Below, one piece after another: positions 27,658-39,829 of a stretch of 64,000 nucleotides of DNA. Position 1 is the stretch's first letter. Every line of letters starts with the position of its first letter. Position numbers and translations under genes: made by a program. The notes beneath the pieces are model-generated. The model saw only the letters and a list, made by a program, of their open reading frames with translations. It made no database searches and had not been told where the DNA came from. The DNA comes from Paramecium octaurelia (Eukaryota > Ciliophora > Oligohymenophorea > Peniculida > Parameciidae): positions 124,001 to 188,000 of the forward strand of contig CAJJDP010000160.1 of the NCBI GenBank assembly GCA_905182995.1, read 5' to 3'.

Positions 27658-28225
27658 AAATATTAAATATTATATAAATTAATGGAAATAATATCCAAAA
27701 TTATGATAACTTTTTCAATAGCTTCAGATGATATAAAAGAATCGAATAATTAATGGATGAATGGACAATCTAATAAGGGGAGACAATTTACATTAAAATA
27801 GAGAAATTTGTCAATTTAACAAAGGATTAATATTGCTTATTTGATTATATTTGTGAAAAGATTTCGTCAGACTTTATTTTCATGTTATGTAAAGTAACTC
27901 AAATGATAAATTGGTCATACATTTAAGGATAATTCAAAGTGAATTTATAAATAGAAATGAGTTCCATAAACATAGCTGAATTCTGATGATATCTTTTAAT
28001 AGTTCTTGGGGACATATGAATTAGATTTAAAAACAAATATTTTACAGCAAGACAAAAATGAGAAGATTTATTTAAAAATTAATAATAAAATATTTTAGTT
28101 CATATTCTTAAACCTAAACTAATAAGTTAGTTTTTCATTTATAAATAAATAATTTGAGAAAAAAAGAGTTAAATGTTTAACTAGTTAATAGCTACATGAT
28201 TGTATTTTATATAAATAAAGATTAA
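27658..28225. other. AT-rich interval with a possible small gene or relic on the + strand
   Basis: A frame opening with ATG near 27752 runs about 77 codons (MDEWTIQQGETIYIKIEKF, then SSDFIFMLCKVTQM) to a TGA near 27985. A second open frame continues from there for about 100 codons (FQQFLGTYELDLKTNI). I could not find a short intron that joins them. It may be a small gene, a decayed one, or chance. Confidence 0.25.
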
Positions 28226-28732
28226 TCATTTTTTCTTTTTAAATTATTACTATTTCCTTTCTTGTTAAATTTGAAGTAGGTAATCTACTTTTTACATATA
28301 TGATTTAATGAACTTAGATTCTTTTAAAAAGCTTAGGATATCCTCCAATTTCAATAATCCTGGGAAGTCAATTGCTCTATAGTCATCTGAATCACATGTA
28401 AGACTCTTTTCAATATTTTCAAGCATGTCATTTATATAATTATTAATTGAAGTTTAGTTCATACCTTATCTCAATTGAAAATAAGGTGATCCTACCTCTG
28501 ATTCTTGGATATTCTTTTCCAAGAACTCTAAAAGAGCAATGAATATTTCTAGATTTTCCAAATCCACATATTCACTCTTAAGTGCAATCAAGTCATCTGT
28601 CAAACTATTTAAACTTTCTTCCCAATTTTTTTTCTTCAAATCTAGTCTTGTAAATTGTTCGAAGCAAAAAAAGCCTTCAGTTTCAATATATGAATCAACA
28701 TTATGATAAGTCAAGCCAGAATTTTAGTGCAT
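28226..28732 (-). CDS. Unknown soluble protein (168 aa), predicted helical
   Basis: A continuous 168-codon ORF, ATG at 28732 and TGA at 28226. The sequence is acidic and helical (LNSLTDDLIALKSEYVDLEN, EIFIALLEFLEKNIQES) with a Lys-rich end. It has no membrane segment and no known motif. Amino-acid composition is typical of Paramecium genes. Function unknown. Confidence 0.6.
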
Positions 28733-28946
28733 AATTAATAATACTAATTTTGAATAAGAAAAGAGTTGTTATTTTTATAGTTTGAACTAAATATTATAGA
28801 CTAATTTTTAGATAAAGAGAGTGTCAAATCGAGTAGGTCTGATCTGAGAGCATTAACAATGTTTAATAATATATAACTATTAAAATATATTACACATGGA
28901 GTACTTTTCATGCATGTTTAAAATAGACTTAATTTTGATATAAATT

Positions 28947-29422
28947 TCAATTTTTCTTCTCCATTTAATCAGGTATTTTGAGCATTTCTTAATTATATTT
29001 GCAATAATCATTACCTTTAATTTTCTCATCGAAAGAGGTGTCATCTAAACTACTTAAATTGATTGAGGGAAAGTAAGCCTTGGGGTCAAAGTAACCTTTT
29101 AATTGAAAAAACGTATAAACCTTTTGCAATAAGGAAATTTTGTCTCAAAACTATTTCTTTAACCTTATTGTCATCGAAATATATCATGTCATCATATGGG
29201 TCGAAGTCCTGAGCGCCAGGTTTACCGAGTCTCAAGAATTCCCTTATTTTTTCAGGGTCTAACGATTAACCCTTTGGTATATTTTGAGTTGGCTTGTAAT
29301 TAATGACCTTGTAGATTTGAGACCACGCTTCAGGATCATTCCTATCTTTGACATTTATTAGCAACAATACATTTATCCAATAAATTAGCGAAATCTTGCA
29401 TGACTTATTCTGGTTTTTGCAT
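28947..29422 (-). CDS. Unknown small protein with short introns
   Basis: ATG at 29422, TGA at 28947-28949. A clear coding block reads NDPEAWSQIYKVINYKPTQN, then REFLRLGKPGAQDFDPYDDM. A 25-base intron near 29094-29118 joins AKG to YFDPKAYFPSINL. The joint between the first exon (MQKPEQVMQDFANLLDK) and the main block needs another intron that I could not place. The protein is about 140 aa, acidic, Pro/Asp-rich, with no signal peptide. Head-to-head with the next gene at 29621. No family recognised. Confidence 0.55.
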
Positions 29423-29620
29423 TATTTTAATTTAAATTATATATTATTGAATAAATTTCATTTGCCAATTCATCATGCTTATTAAGCAGATTTTGGAGCA
29501 ATAATTATTAGTGTTCTTGCAATAGACAATCCAGATACGATTTTTAGTATATTGGTAGTTTGATGAGATAAATTTATTCATTTATTCTTTTTTATAAATA
29601 TTTATATAAAAACAACCAGA

Positions 29621-31642
29621 ATGAAAAACAGACCGAATTCGAAAGAGAGGAAGGAAGCATTGAAGAGCACAAGGCAGTCGGAGTTAATAGTGAATTCTTT
29701 AGTTTGGATCAATAAAAACCTGTTGCAGAAATATTGTCAATCTCAGAATTATTATTATACGAGAGATGTCAACGAAATACTTGGAGATGCTTCATCAAAG
29801 GCAGTGGTGCGGTATAAGGATTGGGTTGGGTATGATGATGACGTAAGTGTGTGATTTCATTTAAGGACGAATATTTGAAGAGGTACTATTATGGAGATGA
29901 GTATCCCCAGAAAATCCAGTTGTTGACTGAATACTATAAAGTAAATTGAACCATTTAACAGAGTTTCATACTGATATAGCACGAATCTTTATGGAACCAA
30001 TAGCAACCGTGTTGAATAAATACTATGATAAGAAGCGCAAATATGAATATTACAGGATAGCTCACCTCATTGAGGAGGAGAACAAGAAGAATCCCAATAG
30101 GCCCCCCAAAGGCATAGTAGGAGAAAGACCCTCGCCTGCAAATTCTTAAGACAGTCAAAGACAATAAGAGTCACCAAACACTGTAAAAAGGATTAGGAAC
30201 ATCCAAATTTTGAAGGACTTGAGTTGGCTTAACAAGTCGTCTTAAATCCCTAAAAAGAAGAGTGATGTGTCCTGTACTCTATAAGAAATTTGCAAGCAAT
30301 TGGGAAATGTTGGTTTGGAACAATCATCGCTCTTGATTTCCTCTGGGAAGGGCGATGAAATGAGGTTGGATAAGTTTTTGGCCTATCTTAATCAGTAAAC
30401 GTATAAGACTCAAAGAGATAAGGCATCAGAGATTCAAAAACAAACGAAAAAACTAAGTCAACCTCATGAATAATTAATTTAGACCCTTATTCAAAAATAA
30501 CATGATGAAATTTAACAAAGGATGGGCTCACAACATTCTAAACAGAACACAGAACTCATATAATAAATGAATAAGATATCAAGAGACATCAATGTAAATT
30601 TTATAAAGAATTAAGTTGATTCGCTTATGAAGCATAAATAAAGTAATGAAAATTTGTAAAGCAGGGCGAAAGTGGATTAGAATGATTAGATAAAACAATC
30701 AATAAACCCTAAATCCAAAACAATAGTGTAACAACAACCTAAGATATCAACACAATTATTTTTAAAGGATCTCAGAAAGAACGTTTAACAAGTCCCCTTA
30801 CATCTGAATCGCCAATTTTAGAATCCTGTTCTATCTCCAACATCCAATCAGAGCAACACTTAAAAAACCTAAGCAACTAACCAAATATCTATTGGTATTA
30901 TGATTATAATCTTTAGGCAAATTGAATCTTAAATAGATTTCGAAAATCTTCATTGAGGAAGATCCCACTGAATAAGAATTAAAATGGAAGAATGGTTCCT
31001 AAACACATAGACCGATGTCTGGAACCAAAAACTTCTTTTCTAATAGGAATAGTCCCACAGCATCAAGAGGAGCTTAATTTGAATTCAAAACCAATTAGGC
31101 GAGGTAGACTTCCGGTTAGATCTCAACTCATTCATAGATATCATAGTAATAGCCCAGCCAGAAAACTATCAAAGCCCCTGGGTCTTAAACAACCAGGAAG
31201 GCAGCACAACCAAATATTCACATCCGATACACATCCAATTAAGATAAAATCATCAACATTAATATCAATATTAATGACAATCTATAGAATTAAAAATGTA
31301 ATAATGTTATTTAATATTTCAGTAAAATAAACTAAACACAAAAAGAATCAATCTGATGGAAAACAATTAAATACACATTTATTGGATACTCAATAAGAGT
31401 TTGTGTGTTTAACAGACAGAGCAGGTTAAGGTGAATTTGTGTTTAAGAACAGTATAGCTGCATCATGTTAAAATTCACCAAAAACATAGAAATTAAAAAG
31501 AGTTGGAAGTGGGAGTGGGATGAGCACCTTAAAAAATTCAGGAAGCACAAGAAATTCATTCATTCAATAAATGCTCACTTAGGTTTCTAAATAATAACCG
31601 AGATAAGACCTCTTTTCATCATAATTCAGAAAACCTAATTGA
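29621..31642 (+). CDS. Unknown protein with conserved N-terminal block and long disordered Gln/Ser/Lys tail
   Basis: ATG at 29621, TGA at 31640-31642, four introns: 21 bases after YDDD (near 29843), 23 bases near 29941-29963 (ends GAG), 22 bases near 30893, and 25 bases near 31297-31321. The N-terminal 170 residues are ordered: VVRYKDWVGYDDDDEYLKR, YPQKIQLLTEYYKFHTDIAR, VLNKYYDKKRKYEYYRI. This block looks conserved and helical, but I cannot name it. The other roughly 430 residues are low-complexity Gln/Asn/Ser/Lys. It could be a cytoskeletal or ciliary scaffold, but that is only a guess. Confidence 0.65.
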
Positions 31643-31678
31643 AAATTGCATTTTATTATAAAATTAATATGTAAAATA

Positions 31679-33281
31679 ATGCAATCTCGAATTCCCTTTA
31701 TTTTTCCAAACACACTCATTTCAAATAAAACATTTATCGAGGATATTTTGTCTTTAAGAATGCCAACTTTAGCATTTTAGAAACTAGAAACAAATCGAGA
31801 TATGATAGCAAACATTCTGAACCAGAAGATCAAGTATTTGTTTCAAGTTCAGTTTAACAAATACCTAGTTAACGAAGAATTACGTATGATAACTCTAACA
31901 TTGAAGACTCATAAATTCAACAATTAGAGAAAAAAGGAGTCAATAAGCGATGCACAACTAATCTTAGGATTATGCAAAAAGAATAACAAATATTGCCATA
32001 ATTATCATCCAGCTAATAAGTTGTCAGGATGAAATTGCAAAGTCGCCAATTGAAAGCAAAACCGATTATCAAGAGACAAAGGAGTTTAGAACATGCAATT
32101 CACCTTCGTTATTTGAATAAATAATATGAAGAATTACAAAAAGGCATTATGATCAAATGTCTCTTTCTTAATATCAATAATAGAGAGGAATACTTGGATA
32201 AAGTTATTATTTTGAATTTTGAAAGTATATTACAAATTCGATTGATTAGATTTATTATTGCAATCAAAAAGGAACTTTTGGGATCATAAAACTGATCTAA
32301 AAATATGTCATTCATTTTCAATAGGCAGTCTAATTGAACAATGTGATAGTCCTTATTGTCCATGCACTCTAAGAAGTGATCTCAAAAATACTCTAAGAAT
32401 GTATAATATCTACTTATTTTAGACTTTCGAAAGCTTATCTAATAGTTCTCCTATTTACTAGTCAGACCTTCGCATAAGTATGGTCAAAATACTTATCAGA
32501 TAATGGATACACTTATGATGCAATATATCTATCGAAATAGTAATCTCAATCCATAGAATGTGGAGGTATTAAACTAAATAGATTGCTAAGAGATTTTAGT
32601 AAATTTAAAATACTTAAAGTCCTCATCTTTGATTCAATTGACATCTCAAACACATTCCCTAAAATACCTCCTGAATAATTCCAATATCGACTTCCTATAC
32701 ATGGAACACAAGTGGAAACAATATTATTCATCTTTTAGCAAATACAAAACCCCAAATAATTCGATTCCAAAGTTATTTTTGATATTTGCACTTCTTTCTA
32801 AAATGATTAAAATATTGTCATAAGTAGGAAACCAATAACAATTTTATCTGTAGATCTTACCTAAGCGTACAATTATTTTAATCAAAAGGAAGAATTGCTG
32901 TAAGATAAATTATACATTTTATCTAAACTATCTGTAATACAAGAAGAATTCAATAAAAATATTATTCAATTTGATCCCAGTTTACTATAAGAATAAGAGG
33001 ATTAAGTGTATAAATGGGTTGATACTACTCGTAATCGAATTCTAGATTAAATTAAATCAAAATTTTAAGAGAAAATACCTTTATTACACTTTACTGTTGG
33101 AGACTTGATTGTAAGAAATCATAAGTTCAAGGCATTATACTTTAATTATCCTCAAGCTCAATTAGTTAAAAGAGAAACATAATTGAATAAAAAAATCAAT
33201 AAAATAGACTTAGAAACTTAAGGTTATCAAAATAAATAAAAAAATCACTTATTAATAAACTGCTTTCTATGTGTAGAATGA
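31679..33281 (+). CDS. Unknown protein with a His/Cys-rich segment
   Basis: ATG at 31679, TGA at 33279-33281. Introns of 23 (near 32022), 25 (near 32223) and 22 bases (near 32479) join the blocks into one frame. An N-terminal helical part is followed by KYCHNYHPAN, then ICHSFSIGSLIEQCDSPYCP with closely spaced Cys and His, and later a long helical Gln/Lys/Glu region (ELLQDKLYILSKLSVIQEEF). The Cys/His spacing recalls the cysteine segment of large ciliate TmcB/PAS-type membrane proteins, but no membrane helices are seen here, so this is only a weak likeness. The gene starts 36 bases after the previous stop. Confidence 0.5.
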
Positions 33282-33394
33282 TATTTATATTATTTTCTTC
33301 TCATACTTTTATCAATTATACTACCAAAAATTTTATTCATTTCTAATTATTGCTAATGCAGTTTAATTTATATTTATATTTAATTTAATTATTG

Positions 33395-33750
33395 ATGTAT
33401 TTGCCTACGTTTTATAAGCTTGGTTACGAGGCTTGGACTGCCAAAAGCAAGAGATTTTTAGGAATACTACCCGCAGTTGGATGTTGGGGTAAGCAAAATA
33501 AATGATTCTTCTAGCTGTTTGGGCTCTCTATCCCAATTTGTATAATACAATCTACACTGATTTTATCCCACCTCCTAAAGGTTTAAATTATTTGTTATCT
33601 TAGGTGTCTAAAGAAGAGTACAAGAATGATTATTATAAGAATGAGTATCAAAATAAAATTAATTATATTTAATTCTTCTTCTTAAATAAATACCATTTAC
33701 AATATCGTTAATTTTTAATTGTATTCTAAATTTATTATCATATTTATTGA
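33395..33750 (+). CDS. Small protein, one membrane segment likely
   Basis: ATG at 33395, a 26-base intron (gtaagc...ctag, near 33489-33514), TGA at 33748-33750. The product (about 109 aa) starts MYLPTFYKLGYEAWTAKSKR, then a hydrophobic stretch GILPAVGCWAVWALYP, then TDFIPPPKGLNYLLSQ and a Lys/Tyr-rich tail. The architecture resembles small accessory subunits of mitochondrial complexes, but there is no diagnostic motif. The clean splice signal supports a real gene. The far C-terminus after IQFFF may be read-through of AT-rich sequence. Confidence 0.5.
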
Positions 33751-33984
33751 TCACCCAATAAATTCACGGGATTGAAATGTCTATTTTATACTTCTCAGTA
33801 TATTCATAGTGACAATTCTTAATAAGGGGAATATTTAAAATAATAATTATTCTTATTTATACTAGTTTCTAATCATTATTTATATTTAACACATATATAT
33901 AAAATAAAATGATAAATAATAAATAAATATAGATGTATTTATGATTCCTATGATAAATTATTTTTATTATTGAATTTATTATTC

Positions 33985-36392
33985 TCAAGTCAAATTCTTA
34001 AGAACAATAATTGAAATAAATTATAGGCAAAAAATCGTCAACATTTACCCTAATTCAATATGTTTAATTTTAAGAATAAATCCTTATGAGTTAAATAGAA
34101 ATTCAATCGCTTCTTAAAATTTGTTTTGAGCAATTAAACAATAGGCTTAAATTATAACTAAATTCATACTTTTTCCAAATATTGATAATGCTTATATATA
34201 TTCAATAGAAGCAATCTCCAAGCCAGGTTATAATATCTTCAAATCATAAAAAGAACATATTTCAAGAGCTTTTTCATAATATTATAAAGCTTCTGTAAAT
34301 TTCAGCTAAAGTCTTAAACATTCTCCTAAAAATTCTTATGAATTATAACCTCTTCCCCACAGAGCATCTGTTCCAAATTCCTCTATTTCTAAAGCCTTAT
34401 TATAATAACCCTTAGCATCTTAATAAAAACCTGTTATTAATAACATAAAACCTAAATTATTTTCTGCTTATGTTTATACCTACTATTATATTACTGGGAT
34501 AAGTTCCTGCATCCTTTGGCGGAATTATAGCATGATATATTTCAGCTTCTTCAATATAATTTAATAGTACTAAGCAGAAAGCTTAATTATTCAATATATT
34601 CTGTTGAAAAAATTAACTACAAATTTTGAGAATTTATGAAGAGGTTTTCTTAAGGTGGTTTGATTTATTTTATCAATCTAGCAAGCACACCTAATGAATA
34701 AGCTATACATTAATCTTACTTATCCAATGTTGTGCTTCAAGCTAAGTGCTGTCATATTTTATAGCTAACAAATAGTATTCCACTGCCTCCTTCCATTTTC
34801 CCTATCTCCTAAAGCAGTCGGCTATTATCAAGAAATTTAAGAACCTTTCCCTTTATAACAAACAGAAGAACAAGAATTGAATTCTAAGGCCTTTTCAAAA
34901 GCAGCAATTGACTCGTCATACTGACCTAAATGATATAAACTAGCCCCTATAAATTAATTGTCTAAGTAACCTAATCCTTTCAATGCATCAGCTGAACTAG
35001 GGTCATATTGCAAAGCTAATTAATAAAATTAAACTGCTTCTGAATTATGGCCACAATATTTTAAGCACGAAGCTAATTGATTAAAGAAGAATAACCTTTT
35101 CCTTCCAATGATTCTGGATGTTAAGGACTAATTTCCAAAGACTTGCTATAATAAGGAATAGCTTCGTAATATTGTTTTTATCTTTTTAAGCAATCCGCTA
35201 ATGAAGTGAGTTAATATATAACCTAAACCAAATAATGAATCGAAGTGATTATCCACAATTTGTAAAGCCTTCCTATACATTTCCTCTGATCTGTTCAAAT
35301 CATTCAATGACTTTAAGCATTCAGCTTTTAGAATTTTATTTATAAAAAATACCTTTTCCACAAAAAGCAGAATAACCCTACTAGTTAACTCTAATTGCTT
35401 TATCATACTCTTCAAGAGCTTCTGTTAAGTTGATCTTTTTTCTTAAAGCGTCAGCTTCTAATATAGATCAGATTTACCATTGCCCAAAAGAGCCATATAG
35501 TAATTTTTGTTCATCTTTAGACACATTTAGAATCGAATAATAGCCTCGTCATATTTGTTGCATTTAAGTAAACAATTTCCTATTATATTAATAAAAAATG
35601 ATTTACCAATCCCGCACCAAGCATCTATGTTTTGAGGCTTGAAGTAAAGTATTTCTTCGTATTGTTTCTATGCCTCATAATATAAATTCTATTTAAATAA
35701 GCACTCTCCTATCAATAGAATAAAATTTTTTACCCTTTTTAAGCAAAACTTCTACGTCATATGGAATTCGTTCTAGAACTTTATCGAATAATGTTATGGC
35801 CTAACCAAACTGATTTGAATTCATTAATTGCAAGCCTAATATAATATTAGGATTTATCACCATATTTTTTATAATTTGCCAAATTTTCAACTAATGTCTC
35901 TGGTAACTTATTTACTATTAGATGTAAAGGTAGCGTCTATAAAATTTGACTTTATATTTCATTCATTTTCTCTAATTTTTGCACTACGTAATCATTTAAG
36001 AACTAACCCAAGGAATCGAAAGTTAGTAATTGATTAAGCAAAGAAATCAGTTGGATTTGATCCATTTATAAAAAATCTTTTGACTAATTCCCAAAAGTAT
36101 ATTGCAATGCTTTTATAGTTCTATTAAAAGTTTATTAAAGTTGGTTAAATTGGTTGAAATAATTTTATAGGAATTTCTCTGCTTATTGGGACTTTTATTA
36201 TAAATACGAAGTCAAATCATGAATTGGTTTAACTTAATCGCTATGACTAGAATGATAAACATTGAAACAATTATCACAAGCCACTCTATTCTACTCACAT
36301 TAATAGCGCAAACAAAAACATTTTGCTTGAACATATTAATGAGTCTAACATTTTAGATTTAGATTGTTTTGAAAATCTAAGTTGTTATCCAT
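33985..36392 (-). CDS. B-box zinc finger plus tetratricopeptide (TPR) repeat protein
   Basis: ATG at 36392; TGA at 33985. The N-terminus has a B-box-like zinc site: CQTHQ, CFCLRYQC, CDNC, HSSHSD. A coiled segment (about 150 aa) and then ten or so TPR units follow, with Ala/Gly/Tyr in the usual places, e.g. EAQKQYEEILYFKPQNIDAW and EALEEYDKAIRVN. Introns of 20-28 bases lie at 35835-35859, 35709-35733, 35580-35606, 35458-35477, 35325-35352, 35198-35222, 35073-35095, 34947-34970, 34822-34844, 34691-34719 and 34326-34349. All split the same position of a repeat. The segment 34350-34690 is not fully resolved. TPR proteins act as protein-binding scaffolds; partner unknown. Confidence 0.8.
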
Positions 36393-36561
36393 TTAATTTC
36401 AATAATAAAATGATTGCATCATATTATATAATTTATTAGTTAATAGAAAATCAAATCAATTATAGTTAAATAAAATAGCAATTAAATGGTATAATAGTAT
36501 ATATAAATGTGAAAATAAAACTGAAAATTAAAAAGATATGGTTTCAATAAATATGATTATA

Positions 36562-39500
36562 TCAAATAATTTGTTAGGATGAACGAGGCGATAGTATTTT
36601 TAGATTAAATTGTTTTTATAACCTAATTGATTTTAATTTTTCATGAAACTATCGTTTTTTTCTAAAACTCAAATTTCTTATTCTCTGCTTATTATAGATC
36701 TCAATAACTTTGAATACATTAAATTCCGGATAAAATTCATTAGCTTCTTGCATCATAAGATCCATTTCATCGCAATTTTCAGGCCCCTTTTTAATTTAAT
36801 ATAATCTTGAGGTATCCTTATTGGTTTCAATCTCATTGGCTCCAACAGGTATTTCCACCTTAGACATCGCTTTGATGTTGGAAATGGAAGACTTTTTCTT
36901 GTAAAAGTAAGGAAACAATTTAATATTAGGAGTTGAATTTTAATTGCCCTAATCTTCATGCTGTTATTAACCGATGGAGTTCATTTTCTATAAAATTGGT
37001 TTGAGTAGGTTATTGTGAGTACTATCCTTCATGTTTACAGTGGTCCTAAGACGTTCAAACTTATCGGGTTTGTCATTCTGTGACTCTTGGGAGGTTCTCT
37101 TATTTTTCACAGATGTATTGTTATTGAGATCATCAGATTTTGATTCACTGCTACTTGAAGTATTAGAGGAGCCTGAACTAATCTCGTGAATCTCCTTCTA
37201 ACTAATTCTGTGGTTGTTATTGAAACCCAATCTTTATAAGGTTTTGCTACAGAGGAGACTAAAGTTAATGTAATAACCTTACTCTTCTTGTATAAAATTA
37301 TGGATCAACATGAAATCCAGGATTGTAGCGATGGTAACCTAAGAGTTTGTAATTGCTTTGTATCTTTAACGAGACTTACGTTCGTATGGGAACCGTTTGA
37401 TGTTCACAGAGGCAGAAGCTTATCGAACTACTTTCCAAATATTTGGCTAATAGAATGTAAATGGACAACTAAAATTTATAGAAAATAAAACAATTCCATA
37501 ATTACTTTTAATATAAGTGAGTCCACTTGCAAATTTCGCAAGTTCTTCCTAGTTTCTGAGAATATGTTAGAGAATCAATGTGCTTTTGGAATTTGTAAAG
37601 GTGTTCCTTATCCTGAGTGATGATCTCTAGTAAATCTTATCTGCTGATGAACGCAACTTGTGTATACTTGACAGCCCTATATTAAAGAGAATAATCATTA
37701 TTAGTGATGAATTCAAATTCCCCTATAATATCTCCTTTCTTATAAGTATGAGATAATTTGCCTTGAGAAGCAAGATGTTGTGTCTCTTTCTGAGTTCCTT
37801 GGATGTGAATATAACTATCTACCTGTCCATTTAATATAAAGATGAGTTTTTTTTCGCTTTTGTTCTTAAGATCAATGATGTCATCTCCAGGTCCAAAGTT
37901 TTCTTATTGGACCTTCTGACAGAGTTAATTGATCAAAGTTTCATTGAAGGTATCATTTATAAATTTGGATTAAATGAGAATCTTCTTGTAAAGATCTATC
38001 ATAATCTCCTATTTCAACTGTTCATTCAGATTATTGAGTAGAGTTTGATAGGAGCGTTTCTGTGATTGTTAGGTTTGATAGTAGAATTCAAAGTATTTTC
38101 TGACTTTTAAGGATAATTGTAAATTGAGTTCCTTCTCCTTGATGTAAGAATTGACCTCCTTCATGAGTTACTTGAATTGGCCTTTCTTTTCTTCCAAATT
38201 CTTAAGGATCTCTCCAATTGTTGATATGGAATAACCAAACACACCACAAATAATCATAGCAATAATAACTACAAATAATTATTCAATTGAAGTCTGAGGA
38301 ACAATATCACCATAACCAACTGTTAATGTTGTTATCACACTCCAATAGATACTTACTATATATCGAGTGTGCCAAGGCTCATCATAATAACCATAATGGA
38401 TCAACCAAGAATTATTATCTCCATAAACATCAACTTCTATTTTACCCAATAAATGCCAAGCACAACTACACATATGTGCAACGAAGATAATAAAATAAAT
38501 GAGTTTAGATAATTCCACTGCTGCCTAAACTGATTCCTTAGCATTCAACATATCCTCAACATTTTAAACCATTGACTTAACTCTTGTTATTCTTAATAGC
38601 AATACAAATTGAATATAGGGGATGTCCAGTTATGACAGTACATAGGGGATGGATATCATCAAATCCCACCAGAAATTTTCAGAAACGTAATGATGAAATA
38701 TCTCTTTTCTAGTTGAATGAATTACTCCATGACCATAATATGCAGTATTAAAATTGAGAATTATTTCAACTATGAAAATGTAACTTGGAATGGTTTCAAA
38801 GAATAGCCAAACCAAAGTGCTTGATTTATCCAACTCAAAACTCAACGACATTGGGATGAAGAAGATGTTGATCACTATAAAACATACGACTATGGAATCC
38901 CATATGATCTTGAATGTACTCTCAGGATATATAACTCCTATTTTATTAAATAAGTATTCCAAAATTGCCCTAAGGACTGTAAAAGCTCCTTCCATCTTCT
39001 TCAGATTCCTACACATTATATTCTTAAAGGAATGATCGTCTATTGCCTTTCCAGATTTGAATTCGTTAAAATCACTTGCCTTATCATCAATGTATTTAAA
39101 TATGTGATGATTCATCAATTTTAACTTCAATGTTTCAGCTTTGGTTTTCAGTTAATATATAAATCTAGCAACCAACCTGATGATCTTCAAGCTTCCTTGC
39201 TTCCAAACGGGACTAAAACTATTCAATTTTTATCAACTCATACCCTGGCTCCTTCTATTCCAAATTCAGATTCTCAAAAATAAAAGTTTCCCTTTTATTT
39301 GTTATGATATTTTGAATACTAATAGTTGGAGGCTTATAGTTGCTTTTCGTCTTACGCAAATTAGAAGACGAAGGCCTATTACTTTTATGTAAACAGTACT
39401 TAGCACTATTGCCGTAATCATCAATCATCTAATCAATCTCTTCTATCGACCGGCTTCTTTGAAAATATTGCTTCATCTTAACATCCTAATCCCCACTGAA

Positions 39501-39563
39501 TATTTGTCTCTTAGTATTTATCAGTGAGAATGGCTCACTATCATAATTCGTAGTTATTTGCAT
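36562..39563 (-). CDS. Cyclic-nucleotide-binding-domain K+ channel (EAG/CNG/HCN superfamily)
   Basis: A membrane K+ channel gated by voltage and/or cyclic nucleotide. From the ATG at 39563: soluble N-terminus; helices S1-S4 (SIVVCFIVINIFFIPMSL, SYIFIVEIILNF, WWDLMISIPYVLS, then basic IRVLLLRITRVK-type segment); S5; pore TTLTVGYGDIVP (about 38300-38325), the K+-selective signature; S6; C-linker; CNBD with KKGDIIGEFEFIT. After the CNBD comes a CxxC-x4-H-x4-C zinc knuckle (CEICKWTHLYQNC) and a long disordered Ser/Asn tail. Introns: 34 bases near 39134-39167, and 37 bases inside the zinc knuckle (near 37473-37509). Both restore frame and motif. TGA at 36562-36564. Such channels are numerous in Paramecium. 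Ligand preference cannot be read. Confidence 0.9.
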
Positions 39564-39658
39564 ATTAGTTATTAATAATTAAGACCAAATTATCTTAACA
39601 CGCTATTTATAACGACATTATTCTTAGAACTTCTTGTCCAATAAATTAGATAACTATT

Positions 39659-39829
39659 TCACCACATTTCATCGATAAGATCGTTTAGATCGTTTAATTT
39701 CCTCATCAATTAAAATATACTTAGAACCGACTTTGTTTTTAATATTATGCGATTAAAATTACGATATTCAAGATTCTATTCTTCTTAAGAATGGTCACCT
39801 TCTTAATTTATTATTTTATGCAATTTCAT
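39659..39829 (-). CDS. Possible small protein (56 aa)
   Basis: ATG 39829 to TGA 39659 gives 56 residues beginning MKLHKIINQEGDHSQEEQN, charged and helical, with a Leu/Asp/Glu-rich end. It lies upstream of the K+ channel on the same strand. Composition looks protein-like but the length is close to chance in this genome. It may be a relic exon. Confidence 0.3.
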
